A model generated the notes under the pieces. The model worked only from the letters and a program-made list of their open reading frames with translations, was not told the origin of the DNA and ran no database searches. Positions 25,962 through 38,700 of a stretch of DNA of 64,000 nt are shown here, one piece after another; positions within the stretch are counted from its first letter, which is position 1; every line of letters begins with the position of its first letter. This DNA is from Nymphaea colorata (lineage: Eukaryota; Streptophyta; Magnoliopsida; Nymphaeales; Nymphaeaceae): NCBI RefSeq assembly GCF_008831285.2, contig NC_045138.2:16587934-16651933 (forward strand), given 5' to 3'. The translations under genes were made by a program, and so were the position numbers.

Positions 25962-28959
25962 ATGGCAGAGGAAGGAGTTGTGATCAGCTGCCACAGCGTC
26001 GACGCGTGGACGGCACATCTACAGAGGGGAATCGATAACAAAAAACTGGTAACGATGTTTTCTTCCTCTACGTTCCTGCGTTGGTGTCTCTTCTGTTGTT
26101 TGAGCCGCTTTATGCAATTTGCAACGAGTTTTTGCCCTTCAATTCTATATACCCATTTGACAGAATTCTGCTAATTGATTCGTATAAAAGCTGTCTGAAC
26201 TTGGTATCGGCGGTTTTGCCGCTCCCAATCTCTTCTTTTCACATGTCGTTGCGCTTCAATTGGAAACGAGTTTTAGGCTTCATTTTTCTTCCTGCGCCTG
26301 AATCATGGCCGTTCTTTTATTCTGTTGCATTGTGGTAGATTTTAGACCAAGAGGATGTTTTTTATTTTATTTTTACTGGTGCTGTACTTTATTGGAGCCA
26401 AAGATTGCTTCTCTTTTCTCTAGTAGGTTGTTCAAGGATGATGCCGTTGGGCCTTCGTTTCCCATCTTCTCTGCATACGTATGCAATTAAACTTAATTTA
26501 CGCTGGATATGTTACAAAATTTGTTGGTAGTTTTGATTCTGAAGCTGTACTTGGTTATTGAAGGTGCGTTCTGAATTGGTTTATATTGCCATACAATTCT
26601 TGAATATTTAGGTCTGCCGTACAGTTTTTGAAGATTTAGAGCCATAGAATAAGTTCGCGAGAACTTGGCAGGAAGAGGAAGGAAGAGGGGAGGAGGCTTT
26701 GCTGTTAAATGTTTCCAGATTGTAAAATTCCACAAATTATCTAGGCCCGGTACATGTTGGTCAAGAGAAGTTAATTGAAGGTGACGCATAAGATGGTTCC
26801 GATGAGTGCTTGCAGATGAGTTCTTAATGAACAACTGATGTTAATAACCGGAGAAATAAATATCAATTATGTACATTCTAGTCTCATTTTTTATGGATGT
26901 AAAAGGTTAAGAAATGGATAATCAGATGCCTCGAATTCTTTGCAGCCAAAGAAACCAAAATTCTCATAACTATGTCATAACCGTTTTCATCTATTTTAGT
27001 GGTTAACTGTGTAGAATATTCAAGGTTAGACGGCGGTTTTCCTGTTGCTCATTTGTTATTTAGATATTTCATATTTGGCAATGTTAAGCCTTAAAGGGCT
27101 CTGAAGATAAGAAATCTTCATAATTGGGAGGAAATAGCACTCTGATTATGGAGAATCAAATTGCTTATCAATCAAACAGGTTTTTTTTCTCTTTTCAGCT
27201 CTGTGAAAACTGAAAAGGAAAAAGAAAGATGTTCGAGAATGTGGAAATGATTGCTGTTAACTATAATGGGAAAGAGGGGTAGATGGATAACATCATAAGT
27301 CGCAGTACTCTGAAGTAACATGATGAGGTAAAAGCGGGTGACTAGATTTCAGTGAGAAAAATGACCTAAATAACTGTGGAGACATATTGCAAGCAAGAGC
27401 TACATTTGAGAATGTCAAAACTGACAAGGTGATGGATGAATTCCCATGAATAATGGACAGGGCTGTAATTTTTTATCAAGGAAAGCACCTGGTAACATTT
27501 GTTTGAACTTTGAAGGGAGTATTTCATCACCTTTCCATTAGCAAGAATGACATACAATTTGTTGTATAGTCAGTACTCATGGCATTGGTTGATGGTCAAC
27601 ACTCATTTTGATGGACATACAATTTGTGGGAAAGTAATAATGACATACAATTGCAATGAGTTCTGACCTTTCAAGAAATTAGTCCTGTCCATCACCTTTT
27701 TGGATCCTGACTTTTCCATAATGAAACGGAAAGTCATTTTCTTTCAAGAAATTGCAACCTTTCCTTTCCATTCAGAAGCACTTTGAACGATTTGTCTGAC
27801 CTTCTTTGGTATGGTGAGTACTAATGACATACAATTGTCATTAGTACTCACCATACCAAAAAAGGTCAGGATTCATGACAATGAGATGCCATTAACCATA
27901 CCAATCAAGATGCCATTAGTGTCTAAAATCCATGTTGGTTGATGGTCAGCACTCATTTTGATGGACATACAATTTGTGGGAAAGTACTAATGACATTTTG
28001 TTGTACAGTGAGTACTAATGACATACAATTACAATGAGTGCATTTTGTCACCGTAGAAGATAACCAGGGCCAAATATTCCTTATTGGTTCATTCCCATCA
28101 ACATTAGTTACAAGCCTTTGACGAAGGCATATGTGAGGTCTAAGGTTCATTTTTTATCGAACAGCAGGCGACCTGACCTCAATTCATGTGTAGGGTGGTA
28201 ACTTTTCTTTTTGACTTCTTGTTTTCTGCATGTGCATTGGTTGATCTATGCATTTTATCTTGCCAAATATTTGATGTCTTGTTCCTTGTTCTATTTTCTT
28301 CATGAAAACTCAGAATTATTTGGTTATGTTCCTATTTTGAAATTCAAACGTGTTCTTTTGATTTTCGAATCAGCGAGTCCTTCGTCATGTCTGGAATTAG
28401 TTTGTTTTGATTGTCTAGTAGCTGCATGTTTGTCATTTTCCATGTTTGCCAATTTTTTAGATGTTTTTTGAATAGATTGTAGTTGATTTTACTGCGTCGT
28501 GGTGTGGACCCTGCCGCATGATTTCTCCTATGCTGACTGAATGGGCGAGAAGATTTCCTCAAGTCACCTTTCTTAAAGTCGACGTTGATGAGTTGGCAGT
28601 AAGTGCTCCTCCATGTTCTTCTTGTCATCTGATTCTTTACTGTCAAGTGTTATTCTTCAAATTATAAAGTCTAGTTTCCCAATGTAACCCTCGTGATCTA
28701 TTTTCTTCTTCATTATGATAATTTTTTCTGGAAATTTCTTAAAGTTGTATATGCTTGTTGTAGTTCTGACAGGATTACTAATTACAGTACTTATATATAT
28801 GCATGATTTCAGTCTGTAGCATCTGACTGGGCTATAGAAGCAATGCCAACTTTCATGTTCTTGAAAGAAGGGAATATAGTAGACAAGGTAGTTGGTGCAA
28901 GGAAAGAGGAGCTGCTGCAGAAGATCATGATGCACGTGGCAAAGATTTCAGCTCAGTAG
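25962..28959 (+). CDS. Thioredoxin h-type
   Basis: Three exons, 25962-26048, 28476-28598 and 28813-28959, give 118 residues, the usual size for a cytosolic plant thioredoxin h. The active site WCGPC is at residues 38-42 in the context [12 protein letters not shown], and the cis-proline is Pro82 in AMPTF. VDVDEL follows strand beta-3, and the protein ends [11 protein letters not shown]. There is no transit peptide or membrane segment, so the protein is expected in the cytosol, where h-type thioredoxins reduce disulfides in target proteins and are recycled by NADPH-thioredoxin reductase. Intron 1 falls between NKKL and IVVDF, a position I recall as common in this family. That intron is 2.4 kb long and carries a cluster of short repeats and a foldback. 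The start is the first ATG after a GA-rich leader. Confidence 0.96.
27586..28040. repeat. Repeat cluster inside thioredoxin intron 1
   Basis: A block beginning TTGGTTGATGGTCA and running through ACTCATTTTGATGGACATAC to GTGGGAAAGTA occurs at 27586-27660 and again, nearly identical, at about 27935-27997. Shorter copies of TACTAATGACATACAATT are scattered between and after them, including the two arms of the foldback at 27796-27869. This looks like a small transposon-derived cluster. Confidence 0.8.
27796..27869. repeat. Foldback (34-bp inverted arms, 6-base loop)
   Basis: Arms 27796-27829 and 27836-27869 are reverse complements at 33 of 34 positions, with TACAAT as the loop. The inner 25 bases of each arm pair perfectly. 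Transcribed as part of thioredoxin intron 1, it would form a strong hairpin. Confidence 0.9.
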
Positions 28960-31146
28960 TTCCTTTGTGTCTCTGCTTTGGTCTGTCGGATTGCTTGAAA
29001 TAAAGAGTAGCATCTGCAATGTATCACGTATTTACACTGGCCGATTGACAACTGAGTGCCTACTTTGCAACTGAAAATGAAAATCTTGTTTAGTGAATAA
29101 AATAATAGTATTTGCTGATTTAGTTTATCTTGACAGTTCGCGTCTGGTCTTTCTGTTTCTGCGCGCACATGCACGTGGACATGATTGGCGCAGTTTTTGC
29201 ATCCATTCTTAAGACAGCAATTTTATTACTAGAAGCAGAATATACACAATTAGTGCAGCTCCTCCATTGCCTTGGCCACAGGTAGATGAGTCATCATGGG
29301 AATGATTGGTCTGGAAGATGGAGAACCAGGGTTCATTGGAAAAGTAGAATAACCAGTCTTGAGTTTCTGCTAACGGATTTCAACAAGCTTTCTCAGTTTC
29401 CTAATGTGCATCGGCCAAATCCGGCTGGTCATTCATAAAATGGCTATTTTAGCCGACAAGTTCTCAGGCCTTCAACATCTGTAGATTCTCTACCAAGACC
29501 AGAACGTGGGGGAGGGGAGAGCACAACTCTCTCCCAAACTCCCATAGTCCCCCCCCTCCACAGCTGCATTATATCACAATCTTCTTCCTTATTCAAGAGT
29601 TACAAGCCACTCCAAACTTGCTAGTTGTCACCATTATTCAAAATTTACTACGTGATTCTGTCATGTAGTCATAAAAGTGCTTCTCCTCTTGGCATGCATG
29701 ACAACGTTCACACTGCTGCGGTAGTTGTTTGATTCTTAGGTGCCATCTTTATGCAGAAGCAGATAGTGTCAACCATAATCTGCCTTTTCTGCCCATCCTG
29801 GTGTATGGAGCCTCACTGTTATGAAGCTTTTTTACACCCTCAGAAGCAAAAGCTGAGCTGTCTTTGAAATGGTCAACTGAAAGTCTGGAAGAAGAAAAGT
29901 TCTTCGTCTCAATTCTTTCGGCTTCAAAAAAATGTAGTTGGTTATATGTATTGTATGCTGACTTTGAGGTCTTACTTCAAGCGAACAAACAAGAATTCCT
30001 CCACCAACTTTCACGCTTGGATCTCCTTTAAACAGTTATAGCGAAAAGAAGATCTCAGAAAAATTCGAACAATTGACTGTAAATGTGCCTTTTTCACATT
30101 AGTTTATAGTGCTCTTTATTGCTCTGTTTAGTTTGTTTTGGAATCTCTAGTATCTTTACTTACGATTATAATGATGGACACATTTCGATGCACTTTTTTT
30201 TTTTAACAGGGTGGGATCAACTGGAAGAAAGAACAATCTGTCAAATTTGGTGAACTTGGTTTTGGGTGCAAATTTTGATGAAATAACAACAAATAGGCCA
30301 TTTTTTTCCAACCAATCTTTAATTTTTTGTTAGAAAATCCACCAAAACACCCTCAAATTATAATGGAATAACAACGTCAATTTTGCTTTCTTTCATTTAA
30401 CCGCTTAAATTACATTAAAAACAAGAAGTTAGACAAAAAGAAATCAAAATTTGAGTCTGTTTTTGTTGTTTAATCAAAAGTTCAACATGCTATTTTAAGT
30501 TCATTAAAAAAAAAAAGCATAGTTGACGGTTGCAAGCGGTCTATATCCGGTGTGAAGATTTTGTCAGTTTCTGTTGTACTAGATTCGGTTCTGTCCAATA
30601 ATCTGCTGTTCCAGATCCAATCTGTTTTCAACGCCAATTCGGCAAATGCTTGGTCACTTGTGGTTCGGACGCTATATCCGATGATTAAATAGTATTATAT
30701 AATCAAATTAGTACTGGATTTTTTTCCCATGCTTCCAATTGAAAAAAGAAATCAGTCTCGTGAAAGGAACCGTGGATCTAAATCCATTTCTAATTCCAGT
30801 CTCATTGCGGATTTCCAAACTCTAAACCATTAGGACGATAGGACGGTAAGAAGTTGGGTAGGAACTTTGGCTCTTTTCTAAATGAAATATTGCCGGCCGG
30901 AAAACAGATAAAGGTTGTTGCAGTTTCAGTTAGATCCAATTGTTCCGATATTTGAATTCGAGTATCGGATTCACTAAATCCAGATATCCAATCATTTATC
31001 GAGAAAAAAGAAGAGCTGTTTAACGTTGGCAACTTCACTTCACATATGTGGGTCCCACAAGGAGACGTCTTCGTTTTCGTTTCTGGATTTCCCGGGTTCC
31101 TGGCTTCTGCAATTGTTGTGGGGAGGGGGCATTGTCGAAAGGCCGA
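28960..31146. other. Spacer between thioredoxin and D2HGDH genes
   Basis: The first few hundred bases are the thioredoxin 3' UTR. The rest is non-repetitive, AT-rich DNA with no recognisable coding sequence. The last 250 bases rise in GC content, as expected for the D2HGDH promoter and leader; I could not place a clear TATA box there. Confidence 0.6.
28999..29004 (+). terminator. Polyadenylation signal AATAAA of the thioredoxin gene
   Basis: AATAAA lies 40 bases after the stop codon at 28957-28959. A second AATAAA near 29096 could serve as an alternative. Plant signals are loose, so the actual cleavage sites are not determined. Confidence 0.5.
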
Positions 31147-32713
31147 ATGGGGCGATGGAGGAGGGCATCTCAGATCGTCAACCGCCTTCGCTACGATCGT
31201 TTGTTCGGTTCCCCGCGCGATTCGATTCGTGGGTACCCAGCGATTCCTCTCACTGATATAGGTGTCTCTCTCCATCTCGATCTCTTCTTCCTTCCTGTGA
31301 TCGTTTCCGCTCGATCGTTATGATCAGAATCATTCCGCCATATGACCAATAAGTCTTTAGTAAAACTCATGCAGGTGCTCAACTGAGGAGAGAACGTGAA
31401 ATCGTCTATGGTAGTTTGAGCGGATTCCGCCTAGTAGGTGGTGGTGGGACGTGGCGGACCACAATAAGGTCTTTTGGTTCTTTGGCATCAAAAGTTGCAC
31501 GGGATCCTTCCTTTGCTAAAATTACTGCAGAGGATATAAACTACTTCAGGAAGATATTGGGTGTCAAGAATGTTATTCAAGACGAGGATCGGTTGATCGC
31601 TTCGAACACGGATTGGATGAGAAAGTACAAAGGTTCAAGTCAGCTATTGCTTCAACCTTCCAGCACAGAAGAGGTGTGGTATTTGCGTGCTCAAAAGTGT
31701 TTAGTGGGTGCCAGGGTTTGACATTCCTTTTGGGGCCAATGTTGATGCATGGAAAATTAATGGTTAAGAAGTACCAAACAATCATAGGAACCATGTTCAT
31801 GTCTTGATATCTCACCTTCTCTTGGACAGGACATAGATTATCATCTGCACTGGAATAAATTTATCCATTTATAGGTTAAGGAAATAATGATCAATGAAGT
31901 GCTGAAAACCGGCTTAATAATGGTTCGTCGTTAGGTGGAGAGCGGGTGGCATGAGGGACGGTTGTGAAAAGGTGTTGAATGCAGACCTTGAATCAAAACC
32001 CAGTCCTCTTACTCTGCAGCTTCAGCTTTCCAACGGTATTGTTCTCGCAAGTCGTATGGCTTCGTAGTCAGGCTCACTTGGGGTTTACCTCTCAGGAGGA
32101 GCGGACTCCTTGTTGTTGTAAAAGAGGGCTTATCGTTCTTGCTTGAAGATTTGATTGAAATTATTAGCCACAGTAATCGGAAAGCAGAAAGAAACAAATT
32201 TTGATGATACAAGAATCCTTGCGTAACCTTTGGACAGTAAAAGATAGGTTAAGGATACCAAGACCTATTGTTAATTTCAGAGAAATGTAATTCGAACAGA
32301 TATATATCTGAGCACCGTATGTGCAATATGAAGCATATCATTCAATCAAGAAGATACATTATATTGTTTGATAAATGCCTTGGGTGCATACACGAAACCT
32401 TTTTATGCATGTTGTTGGAAGGTCATTTAATGAGCTATATTATTAATTCATAAATCACAGGTAATATGAAATTCAGTTGCTTGCTCATCGTTTTTAGTAT
32501 TGCTGAATATTATATGATATTGTAAGCCAGTTTATGGAGTTTTGTCTTATGCACCATCAAATTTGACACCGATAATTGTCCCGTCTACAGGTGTCACAGA
32601 TTCTTAAATATTGTAATTTTAGACGCTTGGCTGTTGTTCCACAAGGTGGAAATACTGGTCTAGTGGGTGGAAGCGTCCCTGTATTCGATGAGGTAAACTT
32701 TGTTAATGTTTAT

Positions 32714-32745
<32 letters not shown>

Positions 32746-35700
32746 TTTATTTATTGAAAAACTGGTATATCCCAGACCACTTAGGTTGGGGACAAAAACA
32801 ATTCCTCTTAATTTTCTTTTAGAAAATGATTTAAACAAAAAGTAAGCATCCCAATATGTTTACGAAGACTAATTTTAAATGTCAAGCATGTGTTTGTTCA
32901 AGTTGTTTTTATGAAGAATATCGATATGCATTTAGACTCAATAACTAATTAGAATAATATATGTTTTCCATCAAATCACCCTCAAGTTATTGTCACAGAG
33001 GTACGTGTGATATGGCCAAGTACCCATGTTGGTATGAGGGTACGGCCACACAAGTATGAGGGTAGGGCTGTATTTTATAACTTAAAACTTTACCTTTTCA
33101 CATTTAAACTTTAATTTTGATATTTCCCTTAATTTTGTTTTCCTTTCACCTAGATTCCATATTTTTCTCCCCATTTTCTTTAATTTTGAGAACTTGTGTA
33201 GACTATTATATATATAATGTTATATCTAAGTCACATGGGTGCACCAAATATGGTGGCCTTGGGTCCGGGTGTAGCTTGACACGGCACCCGACCCGGTCAA
33301 ACTGAGTTGGGTGCTGCTGACCGCTCCCGTTCTCTTTTTTTTTTTTCTTCCTTCTCCTATCCTTTCCCTCTTCTCTCTCTTCTCCCCTATTTTATTTAAT
33401 AAAATTTTGAATTTTGTATGAGATTAAGGTAACATTTGATAAAAAAAGGTTTTAAAATGTAGACAAATAAAATTATATATATATATATACACCCTCGCTG
33501 CATATACACCCAATTTTCTTTGAAATTTGCTGCATCTTGCACCCACTCAAGCACCAGCAAGTGCACCCGCACCCCGTACCCATGTGATATAGATTTATAT
33601 ATATGCTCTGCCATACCCCCTGTGCCCATAATTTTCAAAAATGGCGCCCATACACACTGCCATATGCATACTGCACCAGTACCCACACCCATGTGACATT
33701 GATCTAACCTTATAAGATCTTGACTCAAGATCTTATAAGGTTAGATTACACAAGAAGTACTTTCATAATAAATTTTAAGGGGTCTGGATTTTATCCCTGA
33801 CCTAAGTGGTGCGGCATATACCAATTACTCATATGTATGTGTGTGTGCATGTCTGTTGATTTTCTTTCCTAATATAGGCTATAGATTTTATTTTTGGCAT
33901 TAGTCTTCTTCTAGAAAGGAAAAAACAGAGGAAATACATGAAGCCAGAGAATGTTGACGATTCTAATCCAAATGAGAGAAATGCACAAGGAGGTAGCTTC
34001 CAATTTATGTTTTATAATTATACTGCTTAGACAAACTACAGACCTAATTGTACATAATTGTTCCTTAGTGGTAGAGACTTCCTTATGATAATCTGTATTA
34101 CCCCATTCAGCACTTGCTGAACTAGATACCCTCCTACTCTTACTTTAAGAATAATGAGAATCAAGATAAAGCTTACACACATGATGTTTGGGCATGATTG
34201 TAAGTATAACAAGCAGTGCTGTTCAAGTAAAGACAGGAAATCTTTTCTTGAAACATGTTTTCTGGTGATTAGGAAAGTACTAAAAACTAGAAAGGTATTC
34301 TCTCTATGATATTTGAGCTGTGATTTAATCAATTCCTGCCAAGTAAACCTCCAAAATGAAGGAAGCAACACCAAGCAACACCAAATCTCTACATTCTTAC
34401 AGTAAGTAAAACAAATGTAGAAATTTTTAAGTGCTCCAAATTCTGGAAACTGTCTTTGAACTCCTTGTATACGAAAAGTGCTTAAGGTAGTTTTTGATGC
34501 TCCAAAATTAAGATTCCTGCTAATTGCAGAATCATTCTGGAATAGGTGGAATAGGGAACACAATGACATTTTCCAAAATGGCACCGTGTTTCATTTTTAT
34601 GGATGGGTTTCCTTGAAATCACCATTCTGTGTTTGATGGAACTTGGAAAAGGATGATGAAACACTCTTTCCTGCGTTTGATGGAACTGGAAAAATATGAA
34701 CATATTTACCAACATTCTTTAAATAAATTCTAGATGCTAAAAAAAAGGAATCAAGTTTTATTCAACTGCTTGTTCATTTCTGATAAACACTAATAAAATT
34801 CATTTCTGTTTTAGTGCATGCAATGTTCTTTCTTGAGGCATTTTGTTAGTGAACATCTATAGCAGTAGTTGACCGCCCATAACTGCAAAAAATAGTAACA
34901 CCAGCAAGACCTAAACTGAATTAACAGATTTTCCTTCACTACCATATGATTGAATAAGGTGGCATCATGGAAGCATAATCTTATGCAAAAGTTGTCAAAT
35001 TAAAGAATTATGGGATTGAGACCCAATAGGCATATCATGGAATTTGTTTCTCTTCATAAAATCACTTAAGCATGTTAAGGTATGGCCTTGAATTAGGTTT
35101 TTGTTTTCTGACCTGTGGCAATTATTCCACTTATTTATTCCTAACGCATTATGCAGGTAATTATTAATGTTGGCTTGTTAAACAATATCACATCATTGGA
35201 CAAGGTAAACATTACACCTTTGATTTCTCAAAATTTTTCCTTTGTGATCCTTTTGACGTATTATCTTTTTATCCTCTTGAATTTTACATGAATACTTGTT
35301 TTGGGGTTTGATTGGCATCTATTAAGCTGCAGAAATGTCGTGTCGATTTTCAGATCTTTATATTTTTCATGGCAAGAAAGATCGAAATCTTTTTTTGTTA
35401 CTATCCCAATTTGATTGTTCTATCTTTGTAAATCTATTGACATCTTTTTTTGCTTTCCCAAGTGGTTATATGTTGTGAATATTTTGTTGCCTTTTCTGGT
35501 GATATACATCTCCATTGTCAAAAGCATGTGGGGGCAGAATAGGTGCCTAGGCTTGGTCACTTTGGCAGGCAAGGAAAGAGAACCTGGAACCTTTTTTTCT
35601 CTTAATTTAAATCCTCAGTATATTCATTGAAGTGAGTGAGTCGGTTCCCTACCTTGCCTTTTTTTTTCGAGTATAACAATTTCGTTTACACGCTGTTGAG

Positions 35701-38700
35701 GTCATTAACTATTGCATTTTCTTGTCTATACTACCACTTTTTCCTGAAAATCTCTGTTTTATCTTGTATCCTGTAAGAGCAAAAAAGATAAGTTCTTTGA
35801 GGTGTGAGCTGCTTTCGTAGCATCAATAGTTTAAGCACAACTAGCTAGAAAATGTTAGTTTTCTTATCAATTGACTTCAGATTATATGATTTAGTTATTA
35901 ACCACAAAGTAGTGTGTTTTTTAAAATTTTTAGTACTTAGAATAAAGTCATATCCTGTTTGTAAGATGTGCAATACTTTTTTTCATAGACTACAAGATTA
36001 ATATGCTACAAACGAAAAAAAATTGTCTCTCTCTAAAGAATTTGAAATCCAGATTTCAAAGATCCATGATTGAACAGTCTAACAGCATGCTGACATTATA
36101 CACATATGTACACTTTTTTGTATATTCAGGTTATTCTGCTGACCTGTCTTCTGTCCAACATGAACAATTGAACCACTTAAGTATGCCCCAACTTTATTTT
36201 CTACTATTCCTTGCAGGTTAGTGGCATACTTGTATGTGAAGCAGGGTGTATACTTGAAAACTTGGATTCCTTCCTCTCTGACCATGGGTAAATTCTTTAT
36301 GCAGCCAATTTAGATAAGTCAACGAATTTGATTGCCAGATATTCTTGTTTTTTATGATTGAACATAATAAAAGCATTTCTGTTAATAACTAGTTTTCCGT
36401 GCCTTTTATATTGGAGGTTTTGATCTCTGTATCTGTGTCGGTCTATGTTTTCTCTTTCCCTTTTGGGTTTTCTAAAACTCTTTTTCTCTTAGAAACATTT
36501 AGGCAAGAAAGGTGAAACCATTTTGCCCCTTAAATGAGACTAAATTCTCTACTTTTTTACTCTCTGAGTATACATTTTACAATATTGGTATTCTCCTTTC
36601 AAGAAATAACAACAGGCTTTAGACCAGTTTTTTTTTTTTTTTTTTTTTCAGCCATATGTTTTTATATTTGAGGACACAAATTAAGGCGGGGGAGGGGATT
36701 TTGAAACATTTGTATGCTGCCTTTTAGTAGCTTATTAAGATTCCTTTTTTTTTCATCATTCCCTTCTGCTTCCCACATTTTCTGAGTTAGAAAAGTTTAT
36801 TAGGTTTTTATGTGTAACTATTGTGGTGATTTGTAGATTGATGATGCCACTTGACTTGGGTGCAAAAGGAAGCTGTCAAATTGGTGGAAATATCTCAACC
36901 AATGCTGGTGGCTTGCGCTTTGTGCGTTATGGATCCTTACGTGGGAGTGTTCTTGGTAAGATTATACACCATCTCTTCTAAACCATGGAATTTTAAAATT
37001 GAAGTTCAAATACTATTTGTCACTACATGGTGTTGAAGGTGCAGTCTGCCATAAAGTGGAATATATTTGCATATACCTTTGAAAATAGTATCAGCAAATA
37101 GAAAGTGTGATAAGAACCGTTCTTCTTCTTTGAATATAAAGGTGCATTAATGGAATGTTTTTCTTTTCTCTATATATATGTAAGGCATTGTCCGGTTCCC
37201 TTATTGGTCTGGCCCCATCAGGCTGCAGCAGAAACATGTTGAACATGTCTTTTGTTCAATTTAGTTGACAGATTCGTTAATCATGTTTTATATGTTTAGC
37301 AAAAAGAAAAAAAAGGACTGAACTAGATTAACTTTGGCATTTTGCATGTTAATACTTGCTTAGTTTAGATTCAGATAAAAAAAGCATCATCTAATATATT
37401 CTTTGCTGGGACATAACCAAAGGAGTCAGGATTAATGCATTCCCAAGTCTGCAACTAAACCGGAGAGAGGTTTTCGGAGTTCAATTTCTCTTTTATTATC
37501 ATTTTTCTTAAAGTGGCTCTCTCAAAGGTACGAAAGTTAATTGATTTGTCTCTCTCTTTTTTTGAATTCATTAGAATTACATTGGTTTTCTGGGTCAGAA
37601 TATCATTAGTGGGATAAGAAAAAAATAAATGTTATTCCTTATTGATATGGAAATAGTGAAAAGTGCTGAACCATAGCCTCATTTTATCAAATGCAAATGG
37701 AATGCATTAATTGCACATCTATTTTAAGTGGATGATCAGCATGTAATAATGTAGTACAAAGTACGTAAATTGATTGATCTGTTCTCTTGCTTGCCAAGTT
37801 GGCTTATATACTATAGCAGCCAAATTATTTGCAATCAGTTAATTGATGGAGAAATGAAAACACTGTACACTTAACTGAAGCTGCACATCTAAGCAGGAAA
37901 CTGAACTGACGAGAGGATTTTCAGATTGTCCTCTGATTGTTTTATTTTCTTATTCTGCTATCTTAACGAGTTTGCATTCTATGCATCATATTTCATTTTT
38001 GTTCCCATTTGACTGCAAATATCAGACTTCTGTTCTCCTTTCCTAACTCCTGGTTATCCGTCATATTTCTTTATTTGACTTCCAGGTATTGAAGCTGTTC
38101 TTGCAAATGGCTCCATATTGGACTTGCTTGGAACTTTGCGGAAAGATAACACTGGCTATGACTTGAAACAATTGTTCATTGGCATGTTACAAGATGTTAA
38201 TTTCTTTTTTCTGAGACTTTTGCAATTATGCTGGCTGTTGGATTCTACAACTTTAATGCCTTAATCATTTCAGGTAGTGAAGGATCTTTAGGCATTGTTA
38301 CAAAGGTTTCTATAATGACACCGGCAAGGCTACCCTCAACAAATCTTGCATTTCTTGCATGCAAGGACTACAAAAGTTGTCAGGTTCAAGTTTGTTATGA
38401 TTTAATATTTCTGTGGTTTCTTTACAAGTTGTGTTTGTACCTTATGGGTATCAGGTTATGAGCTTCAGATTGTATATAACTATTACCTATCCTACTGTAA
38501 GGATATTGCTTAAAACTCAAAAACAGACATAAATTTTGATGCAAGCAATGCAAAACTATATCCAATTTTTTACCTGCAAATTGAAAACCATTATTGGATT
38601 TAGATGTCCTGAATACCAATGTCCACATCCAATTACTAATTGGACATGAAATTTCTTATTGAAGCTTAGCCAACTACTTGAATTCAGATTTGAATAAATT

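Noticed and set aside
34036-34584. 182-codon minus-strand open frame in D2HGDH intron 3
   Set aside because: The longest uninterrupted frame of the window, but it lies within an intron, shows no motif, and has biased AT-rich codons as expected by chance.
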